A stretch of 64,000 nt of DNA. It comes from Streptomyces aureocirculatus (GTDB lineage: Bacteria; Actinomycetota; Actinomycetes; Streptomycetales; Streptomycetaceae). Of the stretch, positions 30,008 to 38,577 are shown in pieces. The first letter of the stretch is position 1. Each line of letters begins with the position of its first letter. The notes under the pieces are model-generated. The model was not told the origin of the DNA. It made no database searches and saw only the letters and a program-made list of their open reading frames with translations. The position numbers and the translations under genes were made by a program. The stretch is taken from contig NZ_JOAP01000038.1 of assembly GCF_000720475.1 (NCBI RefSeq), forward strand, positions 6,398 through 70,397. The letters run 5' to 3'.

Positions 30008-31849
30008 TCAGTCCTGTTCGTCAGTGGTGTCGTCGCTCGGGGCGGATGCACCCGTCTGCCGGAGCAGTCCGCGGTAGTTGGCCTGCAGCGTCGGCTGGGA
30101 TTTCTTCTTCGGGTCGCTGCCGGTGTAGCTCGGGTGCATCCACTTCTTCAGTTCGTACTCAGCGATGAGCACCTCGGGGGTGTGCATCATCTGGCCGGGC
30201 CGGATCTTGCGGTTCTTGTCCGGGCAGTGCCACAGGGCATCCGGCCGGACGATCGCCACGAGGTCGGTGATGAACTGCTTGTTGCTCACCGGGGAGCCCG
30301 ATGGCGAGACGTCGGCGAACCAGGCCTTGTACAGGTCGTAGAGGAACGTGAACGGTGCCAGGTCCCAGACCAGCCGCCCGCGGAACTCTTCCCAGAAGGC
30401 GCGCACGGGGTCGTTGACCTCCTTGTACTCGGCCAGGACTTCCTTGGTGGCCACCGGCTCTGAGAGCTGGTAGTAGTCACCCGGAGACGACGCGCCGGCG
30501 CGGTTGATCGCGTACCAGAAGACGTACTCCAGAACCTCACGGCGCTGGAGGTAGTCGTCCCTGATGTACATCTTCTCGGCTCCGGTGAAGCTCTTGGTGA
30601 AGGGCACGAAAAGCTGCCGGCGGTAGAACGAGTCGGACTTGTCCTTCACGCGCGGGAACTCGTTCAGGCACTGGACCATGAAGCCGAAGAACTGGTAGGC
30701 GACCGGCATCCGGTGCTTGCGGTTGATCATGAAGACGTCGTTGGTCACGATCGACTTAAGGTTGGCTGCCTTGTCGATGAAGGTGCCGACGTCGTTTTCG
30801 TCGACGATGATCGCGTTGGCACGCACCAGCGGTTCGAGCGCGAACTCCTTGCCGAAGTCCGAGAGCGGGATCGAGGTATGTGCGCCGCCTCCGATGAGGT
30901 TACGCATGAGCGCGCAGAGCGTGCCCTTGCCGTTGTTGCCTTGCTCCGAGTAGAACCAGGCGGTCTTGCGCCAGCCCACATACGGCCGGATGATTGCGCC
31001 GATGATCTCCCAGATCAGGTCGGCAAGGCCCTCGTCACCGGGCTGGTCGAAGAGGTCCTCGATCCAGGCGACGACTTCCCAATCTCCGTCCTCGGGATGC
31101 GTGATCACCTGCTGTGGGGCGTCGTCCACGTAGTCGACGTCGTTCTTTGTCAGCAGCACGATGGCGGGGTCGAAGGGGTGGACGTGCTTGGGCTCGAAGT
31201 GGAAGTCCTTGCCGCCGATCGTGACGTCCACCGGCTCGGTGCCGTAGAAGACGATGCCGTTGCGCGCGGCGATGAAGTCACGGTGCGTGCTCTGGTGCAG
31301 GCGCAGGCTGTCTTCGCGCAGGACGGCCAGAACCTCGTCGAACCCCTTGAGGGTCATCTGGGTGTTGTACATGCGCGCCGTGGTGCGGATGTCGTCCTCG
31401 CTGGGGGTGTACGTCCCACGCGCGCGCCCCGTGGGCTGGTACATCGTCAGCAGGTCGTATTCGCGGTCGGTGCCCCCGGCGTTGGGTGCGATGCGGATGA
31501 CATGGTGCAGACGCAGGAGGATCTGCGCGACCTGCCAGTACGTCAGATATCTCGGCAGGGGGTATCTCTCGGCGGCCATGGCCGCTTTGGAGTTCTCGGC
31601 CTTGATGACGCTGCCCATGATCGCCAGCAGCTCCTTCTCCAGCACGCGAGGGGTCGGAGGGCCGGTCGGGTCGATCTGGTCGAGGTAGGCGGCAGTGATG
31701 TAGGTGACGATCTCGTTCTGCGGAGCCATGTCGTCACGGTTCGAGAAGTACCCCATGACGCTGGCCAGGACGTCGGCGACGGGGTTGGTGCGTGGTCCGG
31801 CGCTGGAACCGGCGACAGGTACGGATGCGGGAGCATCAAGAGGCGTCAT
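30008..31849 (-). CDS. D5/SF3-type primase-helicase, 613 aa
   Basis: The C-terminal half is a superfamily 3 helicase: Walker A EQGNNGKGTL (about 300), Walker B ANAIIVDENDV (about 345), motif C QCLNEFPR (about 393) and the arginine-containing RRQLFVPF. This is the D5_N/phage-plasmid P4 primase helicase layout. The N-terminal 250 residues are helical and lack the AEP catalytic pair, which fits the separate primase at 9076-10134. SF3 helicases load at the origin and unwind it. A promoter with consensus-like boxes lies 88 bases upstream and the palindrome array lies just beyond that. Confidence 0.9.
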   Translation of the reverse strand: MTPLDAPASVPVAGSSAGPRTNPVADVLASVMGYFSNRDDMAPQNEIVTYITAAYLDQIDPTGPPTPRVLEKELLAIMGSVIKAENSKAAMAAERYPLPRYLTYWQVAQILLRLHHVIRIAPNAGGTDREYDLLTMYQPTGRARGTYTPSEDDIRTTARMYNTQMTLKGFDEVLAVLREDSLRLHQSTHRDFIAARNGIVFYGTEPVDVTIGGKDFHFEPKHVHPFDPAIVLLTKNDVDYVDDAPQQVITHPEDGDWEVVAWIEDLFDQPGDEGLADLIWEIIGAIIRPYVGWRKTAWFYSEQGNNGKGTLCALMRNLIGGGAHTSIPLSDFGKEFALEPLVRANAIIVDENDVGTFIDKAANLKSIVTNDVFMINRKHRMPVAYQFFGFMVQCLNEFPRVKDKSDSFYRRQLFVPFTKSFTGAEKMYIRDDYLQRREVLEYVFWYAINRAGASSPGDYYQLSEPVATKEVLAEYKEVNDPVRAFWEEFRGRLVWDLAPFTFLYDLYKAWFADVSPSGSPVSNKQFITDLVAIVRPDALWHCPDKNRKIRPGQMMHTPEVLIAEYELKKWMHPSYTGSDPKKKSQPTLQANYRGLLRQTGASAPSDDTTDEQD

Positions 31850-31936
31850 GTTGCTGCTTTCTCGATCGTGATCGAGTTCCTGCCGGCGATGAGTGGGAAG
31901 CCGATTTGACTCGTAATCGAATGGAACGCAATCTTG

Positions 31937-31966
31937 ACTCTATGTCATCAGAGTAGTCTTTTGCAA
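31937..31966 (-). promoter_or_regulatory. Promoter candidate for the D5 helicase unit
   Basis: On the minus strand TTGCAA and TAGAGT are separated by 18 bases, in one of the most AT-rich spots of the window. The same -10 hexamer and spacing occur before the partition operon (42352-42381). Confidence 0.55.
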
Positions 31967-32311
31967 CGATTAACTCATCAATCAATAAGAGAGACGACTG
32001 AGGTCACGGATGATCACAAAAGGGTCGCCGACAGGGGGCCGGGGAGGGCATGCGACCACCACGGCCATGCCACACACGTCGCGAGCCTGGGCGGGATGCG
32101 AGAGCCAGTGACTCGGCCGGACACACACCCCACGGAGTCACTGGCTTCTCGTGCTCGACCACACACCCGCGGGCGGCGTGAGCCGCCCGGCCCGCGGTCG
32201 GGGTTCGGAGGAGTTCTTCTGACCGGCCGAGCCCGCCGTCACCAGAGCATCGGCTGGACGCCCTATGGTAGGGCCACCGAGAGTCACATACCCTCTAGGG
32301 GTATCGAAGCC

Positions 32312-32742
32312 TGTACCACTTGACGTGGTACACCTTTTTCAGCAGGTCGGATCCGGAATTTCACGAGTTCAAGAGGAAGGTGTACCACGTAGCATTTTCT
32401 ACGTGGTACAGGTGTTTGCCCAGGTCAGGAACAGTTTATATACCCCCTGTACCACTTGTACCAGAAAATAGAGCCTAGATACACGCGCAGGGGGATAGAA
32501 GAGCAGACTGGCGAGCTGGGGCTGGAGCTGCCCGGATCGCTCCCGAACGCGTCCCCTATGTAAACGGTCAAGAAGACGCGGTACTCGTGGTACACGGGTG
32601 GGAAAAACCGGCTGACCAGCTAAAACGTCGTACCACGTCGGCGCTCTCATGTGGTACACCCGATGCGGGAAAGAGCCCCGTGGTACAGGTGTTTGCCTGG
32701 GTCAGACGCGGTTCTCAGGGCTGTACCACGTCTCGTGGTACA
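32312..32742. repeat. Array of TGTACCAC/GTGGTACA palindromes, candidate origin or partition site
   Basis: Complete palindromes: 32312-32332 (8-bp arms, TTGAC spacer), 32381-32410 (10-bp arms TGTACCACGT, 10-base spacer), 32630-32657 (7-bp arms, wider spacer) and 32722-32742 (8-bp arms, GTCTC spacer). Half sites: 32449-32464 (TGTACCAC then TGTACCA), 32586-32594 and 32680-32687. A 26-base direct repeat, GTGGTACAGGTGTTTGCC plus GGTCA, covers about 32403-32427 and 32680-32704. An AT-rich stretch (AGTTTATATAC) lies among them. The whole of 31850-33147 has no supported gene. Repeated identical binding sites beside the D5 helicase fit iterons or a partition centromere. Confidence 0.7.
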
Positions 32743-33147
32743 TCTGGCAGCTCGACGCGCCCCCTGGCGACCAAGCCGAGGCGGACTTCTGCGCCGAGTC
32801 GCCGTGCGGCCTCAGGAGGCGCGGCCGCGCCTCAGCGGGATGGGAAGCCGCATGGAACATCCTCGCCGTCCTGAGGCTCGCAGAAGGCCGCTGACGCACC
32901 CGAAGGGCGCGAGTCAGAACTCTGTCCGAGTCGTTCGTCCATGAGGCTTAACTCGATGTGTGAGGGATTTTGACTGGCATTCGCTGCCCATTGCGATTGA
33001 TCCACGACAGATGCTATCGTTCACGCCAGGTGATCGATGTTGCACTGGAACGTGAGAACAGAGAGGCCGGAGAGCATCCCCGTGGGAAGGGAGCTCTCCG
33101 GCCTCTCTGCATGTACTGATGAGTGCGAGGCATGGATGGCGCGCACA

Positions 33148-33561
33148 TCACCCAGGCGTGACCGTGCTCCAGACTCGCTGGTATCCCGCATCGGGGGACT
33201 CGGGACTGCGGCTACGGGATCGCTCGTCTGCTTCGACGACGTAGAGGATCTCGTAGGAAATCGTGGTGTTGAGGTTGAGCCGGTTCTTGCTCTGGCTCTT
33301 CTCCATCGTGATCTTGCGGAAGCCGCGAACGGCCTCAGCGCGATCGAAGAACCGGCACAGCCTCGCGTTCACGCGCTCACGGGCCTGTTCGGCCGTGACG
33401 CCCATGTCGGAGACGACGAAGACGTGCGTGTGACCGCGATCGAAGGTGGGCTTCTCACCAGTGTCGAGGTCCAGACGGATCTTCGCACGGCTGATGTCGA
33501 GCGCGTCGGGACGCACGAGCTGTCCTCGTGAGTCGTAGGTGCAGGTGCCGACGATAGCCAT
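33148..33561 (-). CDS. Hypothetical protein, 137 aa
   Basis: ATG 33559-33561 follows GGAGAGGAT. Starts MAIVGTCTYDSRGQLVRPDA and continues with an alternating strand pattern (RAKIRLDLDTGEKPTFDRGH, then THVFVVSDMGV) ending in a variable tail. It resembles small beta-rich phage proteins only in general appearance. It is the first gene leftward of the IS110 element and is separated from the palindrome array by about 400 bases. Confidence 0.6.
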   Translation of the reverse strand: MAIVGTCTYDSRGQLVRPDALDISRAKIRLDLDTGEKPTFDRGHTHVFVVSDMGVTAEQARERVNARLCRFFDRAEAVRGFRKITMEKSQSKNRLNLNTTISYEILYVVEADERSRSRSPESPDAGYQRVWSTVTPG

Positions 33562-33748
33562 GATGAGATCCTCTCCTCTCCTGATGAGTATGACTGAACA
33601 AATACATTCAGTCACACCCCCGGTGACCGGAACACCCCGGTCACCACGAGCATCCCCTCCGGCGAGGGGCCGGTGGTTGAAAGGCCGCCAGGTCACGCAC
33701 GGAGGACACCATCGTTTTGCAGAAGAGACACCTCAGGCGCTCAACGTG

Positions 33749-34993
33749 TCAAGCAGCCGCGGCGAGCACGGTCGGAAAGGCCGTGTGTTCGTCGAACAGC
33801 GTGTGGTGCTGGAGGCAGTGGTAGAGCTGGCCGAGCATGCGGTTGAAGAGGTTGCGTTGGGCTGCGGCGTGCCAGTCTCCGTGGTCGTCGCGACGGCGCC
33901 GGTAGTGGGTCTTGGCGCCGGGCGAGGCGGTGATGGAGGAGAAGGCCCAGAGGTAGCCATCTGCGTTGAGCCGGTCGTTTTTGACCCACCGGCGGGTGAT
34001 GCTCGACTTCTTGCCGGAGGCCCTGGTGATGGGAGAGGCGCCTGCGTATGCCTTCAGGCCGCGGGCGTCCGCGGAGCGGGACCGGTCGTCTCCGATCTCG
34101 GCGAGCACCCGGGCGCCGAGCTGGACGCCGAGGCCGGGGAAGCTGAGGATGATCTCAGCGTCCGGGTGCTGAGGGAAAGCCTCTTCGACCGCCTCAGTGA
34201 GGTCGTCAGCAGCGGTGCATGCGGCCTCCAACTGGACCAGGAGGGACAGCATTTGCTTGCCCAGCGCGTCCTCGACCAGCGGCGGCTGGTGGGCGTAGTC
34301 GTCGCGGAAGACGTCGCGGAGCCGCTCGGCCTCGGCCGTGATGCCGCGCTTGCGTCCGGCCCGCTTGAGCGCGGCCTCCAACTGCGTGCGGCTCAGCCGC
34401 GCGGCCCGGGTCGGAGTCGGGGCCGCCTTGAGGAGCTCCCGGGCCTCCGGCCGGCACAAGCCGTTGCGCCAGGGCTCGAAGGCCGCCAGGGCGGCCGGGT
34501 AGTACTCCCGCAGCAGCGAACGGAGCTGGTTGGACAGCTGCTGGCGGTTCCACAACGAGTCCTGCTGAGCACGGGCGAGAACGGCGACGGCTCGGCCGAG
34601 GTCGCTGTCGTTGGGCAATGGCCGGTGGGCGTGCATGTCGGTGCGCAGGATGTTCGCGAGGACCAGGGCGTCGCCAGGGTCGGACTTCTTGCGCGAGACC
34701 GAGTGCCGGTCGCGATAGCGGGCAGCCGCCATCGGGTTGATCGCAAACACCTGCCGCTTGCCGGCCCTCAGCACGGCCACAAGCAGGCCCCGCGAGGTCT
34801 CGATCGCGACCGGGATCGGGTTCTCCTCGTTGTCGCCGTACTCGACAAGCAGCTCCAGCAGGATCTTGTAGCCCGCGGCGTCGTCGGTGATGTGCCGCTT
34901 GGCCAGTAACTGGCCGCTGTCGTCTACCAGGGCGACGTCGTGTGTCCGCTCGGCCCAGTCGATTCCGCAGTAGATCAAGATGTTCCTCCCCAT
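33749..34993 (-). CDS. IS110-family transposase, about 414 aa
   Basis: The N-terminal DEDD nuclease domain shows LIYCGIDWAERTHDVALVD, PVAIETSRGLLV and KKSDPGDALVLA in order. The C-terminal Transposase_20 region has ILSFPGLGVQLGARVLAEIG and AYAGASPITRASGKKSS with its conserved serine. The frame is intact and of normal length. Start is ATG 34993, or TTG 34978 with GGGGAGGA upstream, which suits IS110 proteins that begin LIYCGIDW. IS110 elements lack terminal inverted repeats and encode a bridge RNA in a flank; I cannot fix the ends by eye. No sign of inactivation. Confidence 0.93.
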   Translation of the reverse strand: MGRNILIYCGIDWAERTHDVALVDDSGQLLAKRHITDDAAGYKILLELLVEYGDNEENPIPVAIETSRGLLVAVLRAGKRQVFAINPMAAARYRDRHSVSRKKSDPGDALVLANILRTDMHAHRPLPNDSDLGRAVAVLARAQQDSLWNRQQLSNQLRSLLREYYPAALAAFEPWRNGLCRPEARELLKAAPTPTRAARLSRTQLEAALKRAGRKRGITAEAERLRDVFRDDYAHQPPLVEDALGKQMLSLLVQLEAACTAADDLTEAVEEAFPQHPDAEIILSFPGLGVQLGARVLAEIGDDRSRSADARGLKAYAGASPITRASGKKSSITRRWVKNDRLNADGYLWAFSSITASPGAKTHYRRRRDDHGDWHAAAQRNLFNRMLGQLYHCLQHHTLFDEHTAFPTVLAAAA

Positions 34994-35221
34994 GGTGCAG
35001 TTTGCGCAGGTCACGAGCTCATGCGGAACCACGCGGCGACCTAATTCCAGGACTCAGCACAAGGGCCGGTCCGCCACCTCAGTAGCCGTTCGTGGCACCA
35101 GCTCACCCCACGGGCCTCGGTCTATCCGGGAGCTCAGACGGCTCGGGCTTCACAAGAGGTCACCATGCAGCGGGCTCGCACCGCCAACACCAACGAGCGA
35201 TCTAGGTGCGGGTGTTGACGC

Positions 35222-35549
35222 CCGTGGTGTGCTGCGTAGACGCCGGACATCGCACGATCTGCAACGAGGTATCTGGGCCGGGTATGCCATAGGCGTCTGT
35301 CCGGCGCCCACGCAGCCCACCACGAGCACGAACGGGCTGGTCACGTAGGCACCGGACGACGCGCGATCTACGAGTAGGCATCGAAGTCCTGGCGTTTCCA
35401 GACGTCCGCCCGGCGCCCACGTGACCAACCCGCTTGCATCACTGTGGTGACAGCCGAGCAGGTGCCGAACACCGCGCGGTCTACAGCGAGGCGTCAAAGC
35501 CCGGCGTGATTCAGGCATCCGCTCGGCACCCGCCAGGCCGTCACCACAA
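35222..35549. repeat. Three tandem structured units of about 110 bases
   Basis: Unit 1 (35225-35322), unit 2 (35336-35430) and unit 3 (35444-35548) each fold into a long hairpin whose closing stem differs in sequence but still pairs: GGTCACGT/ACGTGACC in unit 2 and GTGGTGAC/GTCACCAC in unit 3. Inner stems are CGCCGGACA/TGTCCGGCG in unit 1 and GGTGCCGA/TCGGCACC in unit 3. The interior is conserved: CGCACGATCTGC, CGCGCGATCTAC and CGCGCGGTCTAC, then GGTATC, GGCATC and GGCGTC. The core starts are 109 and 113 bases apart. A degenerate fourth copy may lie at 35590-35660. Changed stems that keep pairing indicate selection for structure, most likely an RNA. Confidence 0.65.
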
Positions 35550-35692
35550 GCCGCAGAGCTATCCGCCGCTCTCTTCTGAGACATCAAGTGTCCGGCTGAG
35601 TACAGGCATGACGGCCCTGTTGTTCGAACAGTCCAGGCATCCCAGCACTGGCCCGTTCCATCCTTACAGGGGGATTAGGATGAGTACCTCGC

Positions 35693-36496
35693 TCACTGCA
35701 TTGCGGACTCGCCTCCCGGGCCCGGGACTGCGCCTGGCGCAGTCCCGCCGGCGACCTGCCGGTAGAGCCCCAAGGCGCAACCAGCGAAGGCCAGGCACAG
35801 GAACACTGCGGAGACGAGGTTCGCCAGGGCGCCGAGCGCCTGTGCTGGGACAAGGGCGGCAGCGAGGTTGAAGCCCAGGTGCAGGAGCACGCAGGGCCAC
35901 AGCACGCGCGTGTGCTCGTAGACCAGGGCCAGGAGCACCGCCAGCGGCAGAGTCGAAGCGAACTGCACGGCATTGCCATGCAGCAGGCCGAACACCATGG
36001 CGGTGACCAGCATGGAGGCGAGGATGCTCACCCGCTTGCGCAGCAACGGGTAGATCAGCCCTCGGAAGAAGGCCTCCTCCCCCACGGGAGCCGCGACCAG
36101 GGTGAACAGCAGGGTCGCCAGGGCTCCAGCCGCGTGCCTGGTCTGGTTCGAGGCGTCGAAGCCGGCGGACCCGACCGTGACGTAGATCCACAAGGCCAGC
36201 GACTGGCCGGCGAGGAAGGCCAGGACCGCGCAGCCGAGGACGGTCCACCCGAAGCGTGGGATCTCCGGCCTCGGCCGCAGGGCCGGCGCATGCGCGAGCC
36301 ACCGGGGCCGCTGGATTCTCACCGAACCGACCAGGACGACGACGAGCATGCCCAGGACGGTGGTCGCGACGATCGGCTCTCCGATGAGGAAGACTGCGAA
36401 GGCGGCCAGGCCGAGGTAGACCGCGACGGCGGCGAACGGCACGAGGACGCACCACCCGATGCTGAGCAGTCGCGAGGTGATCGGTGAAGTCGTCAA
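35693..36496 (-). CDS. CPBP-family intramembrane metalloprotease, 267 aa
   Basis: Six to eight hydrophobic segments are visible. The catalytic motifs are in order: APVGEEAFFRGLI (E140, E141, R145), GLLHGN (H173) and LLHLGFN (H206, N210). These are the CAAX-protease/bacteriocin-processing (Abi) signatures. Members process prenylated or secreted peptides, or bind regulators in membranes; some are phage-exclusion or immunity factors. It is cotranscribed or closely linked with the RecJ-like gene, starting 21 bases past its stop, and the structured array lies downstream. The physiological substrate is unknown. Confidence 0.88.
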   Translation of the reverse strand: MTTSPITSRLLSIGWCVLVPFAAVAVYLGLAAFAVFLIGEPIVATTVLGMLVVVLVGSVRIQRPRWLAHAPALRPRPEIPRFGWTVLGCAVLAFLAGQSLALWIYVTVGSAGFDASNQTRHAAGALATLLFTLVAAPVGEEAFFRGLIYPLLRKRVSILASMLVTAMVFGLLHGNAVQFASTLPLAVLLALVYEHTRVLWPCVLLHLGFNLAAALVPAQALGALANLVSAVFLCLAFAGCALGLYRQVAGGTAPGAVPGPGGESAMQ

Positions 36497-36516
36497 GGTC
36501 TCCTCCTCTACGGGTC

Positions 36517-38370
36517 TTAAGCAGCCGTGATGATCTGCTCGTTGATGACGGCCTGGACCCGGGTGTCACCACGGAAGGTGTTCAGCTGCAGCATCGCTGT
36601 GAAGCGCAGCGTGCCGAGTTCGGTGCGGCTGGCGCGCTGCACGAAGCCCCGGAGCATGTCGAACTTCTCCTCGGCGACGTTCCACCACAGGCAGGACAGG
36701 CCGGACCGGGTGACCAGGCGCAGGTGCTGCGATTTGGATCCGATCCGTTCCACGCGCAAGCCCATGGGCTCGATCGCAATCTCGACGACCGGAGCGGTGA
36801 AGCCGTATCCGAAGGGTTTGAGTCCCTCGGCCCGGCGCACCAGCTCGAACAGCGGCTGCAGGTCCTCGAGGCTGGCGTCGCAGTCGGCGTCCGGGCCGAG
36901 CACGAGATCACCGCTCGGCCCATCGGCGCTGACGGCGAGCTGGGCGACCTGCGTGGCTTCCTGCAGCACGGCGACGAGGTCGCCCAGCTTCTCGGCCTTC
37001 GCGACGTGGACGCCGCATGCCTGCTGGTGTCCGATGGCGCTGAGTCCGTCGTGCGGTTCCAGGCTGGTGATGATGCCGAACCAGCCCGGCGCGCGACCGG
37101 AGCCGCCGACGGAATCGTCGGGGCCGACGGGCCGGTTGACGACGACGACCGGGTGGCCGTTGAGCTCCATCAACCGGTTGGCCAGCAGCCCGTACATGCC
37201 CGGGTAGGCATCCGAGAAGTACACCCACGGAGCCAAGGGCTGGTCCCCGGTGGCGAGTTCTTCCATGTGATCGATGACCAGCTGCTTGCGCAGCTCGTTG
37301 CTCTCGATCACCTGATGGGCGGCCTTTAGCTTCTCGTCAGCACCGGCGGCCGTGAACACCGCGAAGCACGGCTCAAGCGAGGCCCCCGTACGGCGCGGGC
37401 TGTTCATCGCCGGGGCGAGGTAGAAGCCGAAGAAGCCTTCGTCAAGGTCGTCGACGTCGCGGATCTTACCGATCTGTGCGAAGGCCTTGAGCACGATCGC
37501 GAAGCCCTCGAAGGCCCGGAGGAAGACCGGGTGGTGCGGCTCGGTGCGCAGCAGCTGCATCAGGATCGACTGCTCGACGTCGATGGCATCGGGGTCAGCG
37601 TCAAACCCACCCCAGGGGTTGGGGATCGCCTTCGGCGCGGCGACGCGCAGCAGGCGTGCAATCGAGATCGCATCGCGCACCAGCTGACGGTTCTCGTACA
37701 GCACGGGCATGACGTCGGAGACGGTGCCAATGCCGGCGAACAGGCGCAGCAGGCGGATCTCCCAGAGCTTCTCGGGCCGGTGCACACGGGTGTAGGCCTT
37801 GATTACCTGGTAGAGCACGTGGGCACCGCAGATCCCGGTGTGGGCGTAGGTCTCGTCGATCCGGCACGGGTCGACGGTGACGTCCGCGGTCGAGCCCGGC
37901 GCGAGCTCCTCGTGGTGATCGGTCACCAGCGTCACCCAGCCCAGGGCACGCGCAGCGGCGATACCGCGGTGGGAGTTCACTCCCCCATCGCAGGTGAGCA
38001 GGACCCGGGTGGCGGGCCACTTCGCGTGGATCTCGGCTACGTCCTCGGGGGCGAGCTCGTGGCCGCGGCGGTAGTCGGGCAGGTGCAGCTCGACGTCGAA
38101 GCCGAGTTCGGACAGCCCGGCGTAGCCGAGGACACCGGAGGAGATGCCGTCCATGTCGAAGTCAGGGGCGATGGTGATCTTCTTGCCCGTGGTCCGGGCG
38201 TCGTGAAGAGCTTCGACCATCTCGGCCAGGTCCAGGAGCTCGTCGTGTTCGGTGGACTCGATCTCCTTCAGGTACTGATCCGACCATCCCCGGCGCTGGC
38301 ACAGCAGCTCGAAGAGGTCGGTGTCCTCGTCGGTGAGCGAATGGCCGTCGACGGTATGGAGCGTGGACAT
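36517..38370 (-). CDS. RecJ-like DHH-family phosphoesterase, 617 aa
   Basis: ATG 38368-38370 follows GAGAGG; the longer frame into the AT-rich region is rejected. Motif I is IAPDFDMDGISSG (D70, D72, D74), motif II LLTCDGGVN (D128) and motif III VTDHHEE (D151, H152, H153). A C-terminal DHHA1-like region has AIGHQQACGVHV, near the GGHxxAxG pattern. The length is that of RecJ single-strand exonucleases. It would resect or trim ssDNA ends during replication or recombination. Divergently arranged with the Lsr2 gene across a shared AT-rich control region. Confidence 0.87.
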   Translation of the reverse strand: MSTLHTVDGHSLTDEDTDLFELLCQRRGWSDQYLKEIESTEHDELLDLAEMVEALHDARTTGKKITIAPDFDMDGISSGVLGYAGLSELGFDVELHLPDYRRGHELAPEDVAEIHAKWPATRVLLTCDGGVNSHRGIAAARALGWVTLVTDHHEELAPGSTADVTVDPCRIDETYAHTGICGAHVLYQVIKAYTRVHRPEKLWEIRLLRLFAGIGTVSDVMPVLYENRQLVRDAISIARLLRVAAPKAIPNPWGGFDADPDAIDVEQSILMQLLRTEPHHPVFLRAFEGFAIVLKAFAQIGKIRDVDDLDEGFFGFYLAPAMNSPRRTGASLEPCFAVFTAAGADEKLKAAHQVIESNELRKQLVIDHMEELATGDQPLAPWVYFSDAYPGMYGLLANRLMELNGHPVVVVNRPVGPDDSVGGSGRAPGWFGIITSLEPHDGLSAIGHQQACGVHVAKAEKLGDLVAVLQEATQVAQLAVSADGPSGDLVLGPDADCDASLEDLQPLFELVRRAEGLKPFGYGFTAPVVEIAIEPMGLRVERIGSKSQHLRLVTRSGLSCLWWNVAEEKFDMLRGFVQRASRTELGTLRFTAMLQLNTFRGDTRVQAVINEQIITAA

Positions 38371-38428
38371 GACGGGACCTCTCGATCGGGATTGTTGATC
38401 GGTGGAGAACGGGGTGTGCGACACCATC

Positions 38429-38570
38429 CATATTACTGTGATTTCAGCAGCATCATTCACTATTGCTGCTCATTTAGCAGCACTACTAGGTCTCATTCGG
38501 GCTCTCAATGACACGCTTATCTCGAATGACCGCGACAGACTTTCCAAGGTCCTTGCATATCGGCTACTCT
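38429..38570. promoter_or_regulatory. AT-rich divergent control region between RecJ-like and Lsr2 genes
   Basis: Three related short sites sit close together: CAGCAGCA (38444-38451), TTGCTGCT (38463-38470) and AGCAGCAC (38475-38482), which look like operator half-sites. On the plus strand TTCCAA-N17-TACTCT ends about 10 bases before the Lsr2 ATG, which has no ribosome site, so a leaderless mRNA is likely. On the minus strand TAATAT near 38429-38434 could be the -10 of the RecJ-like gene. Confidence 0.5.
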
Positions 38571-38577
38571 CGCCGGT

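Noticed and set aside
35222..35549. A CRISPR array
   Set aside because: Units are about 110 bases, not identical and self-complementary; no short perfect repeats with unique spacers.
35150..35587. A 145-codon minus frame with repeated peptide pieces
   Set aside because: The repetition comes from the structured DNA units, and the frame changes between units, so a protein is unlikely.
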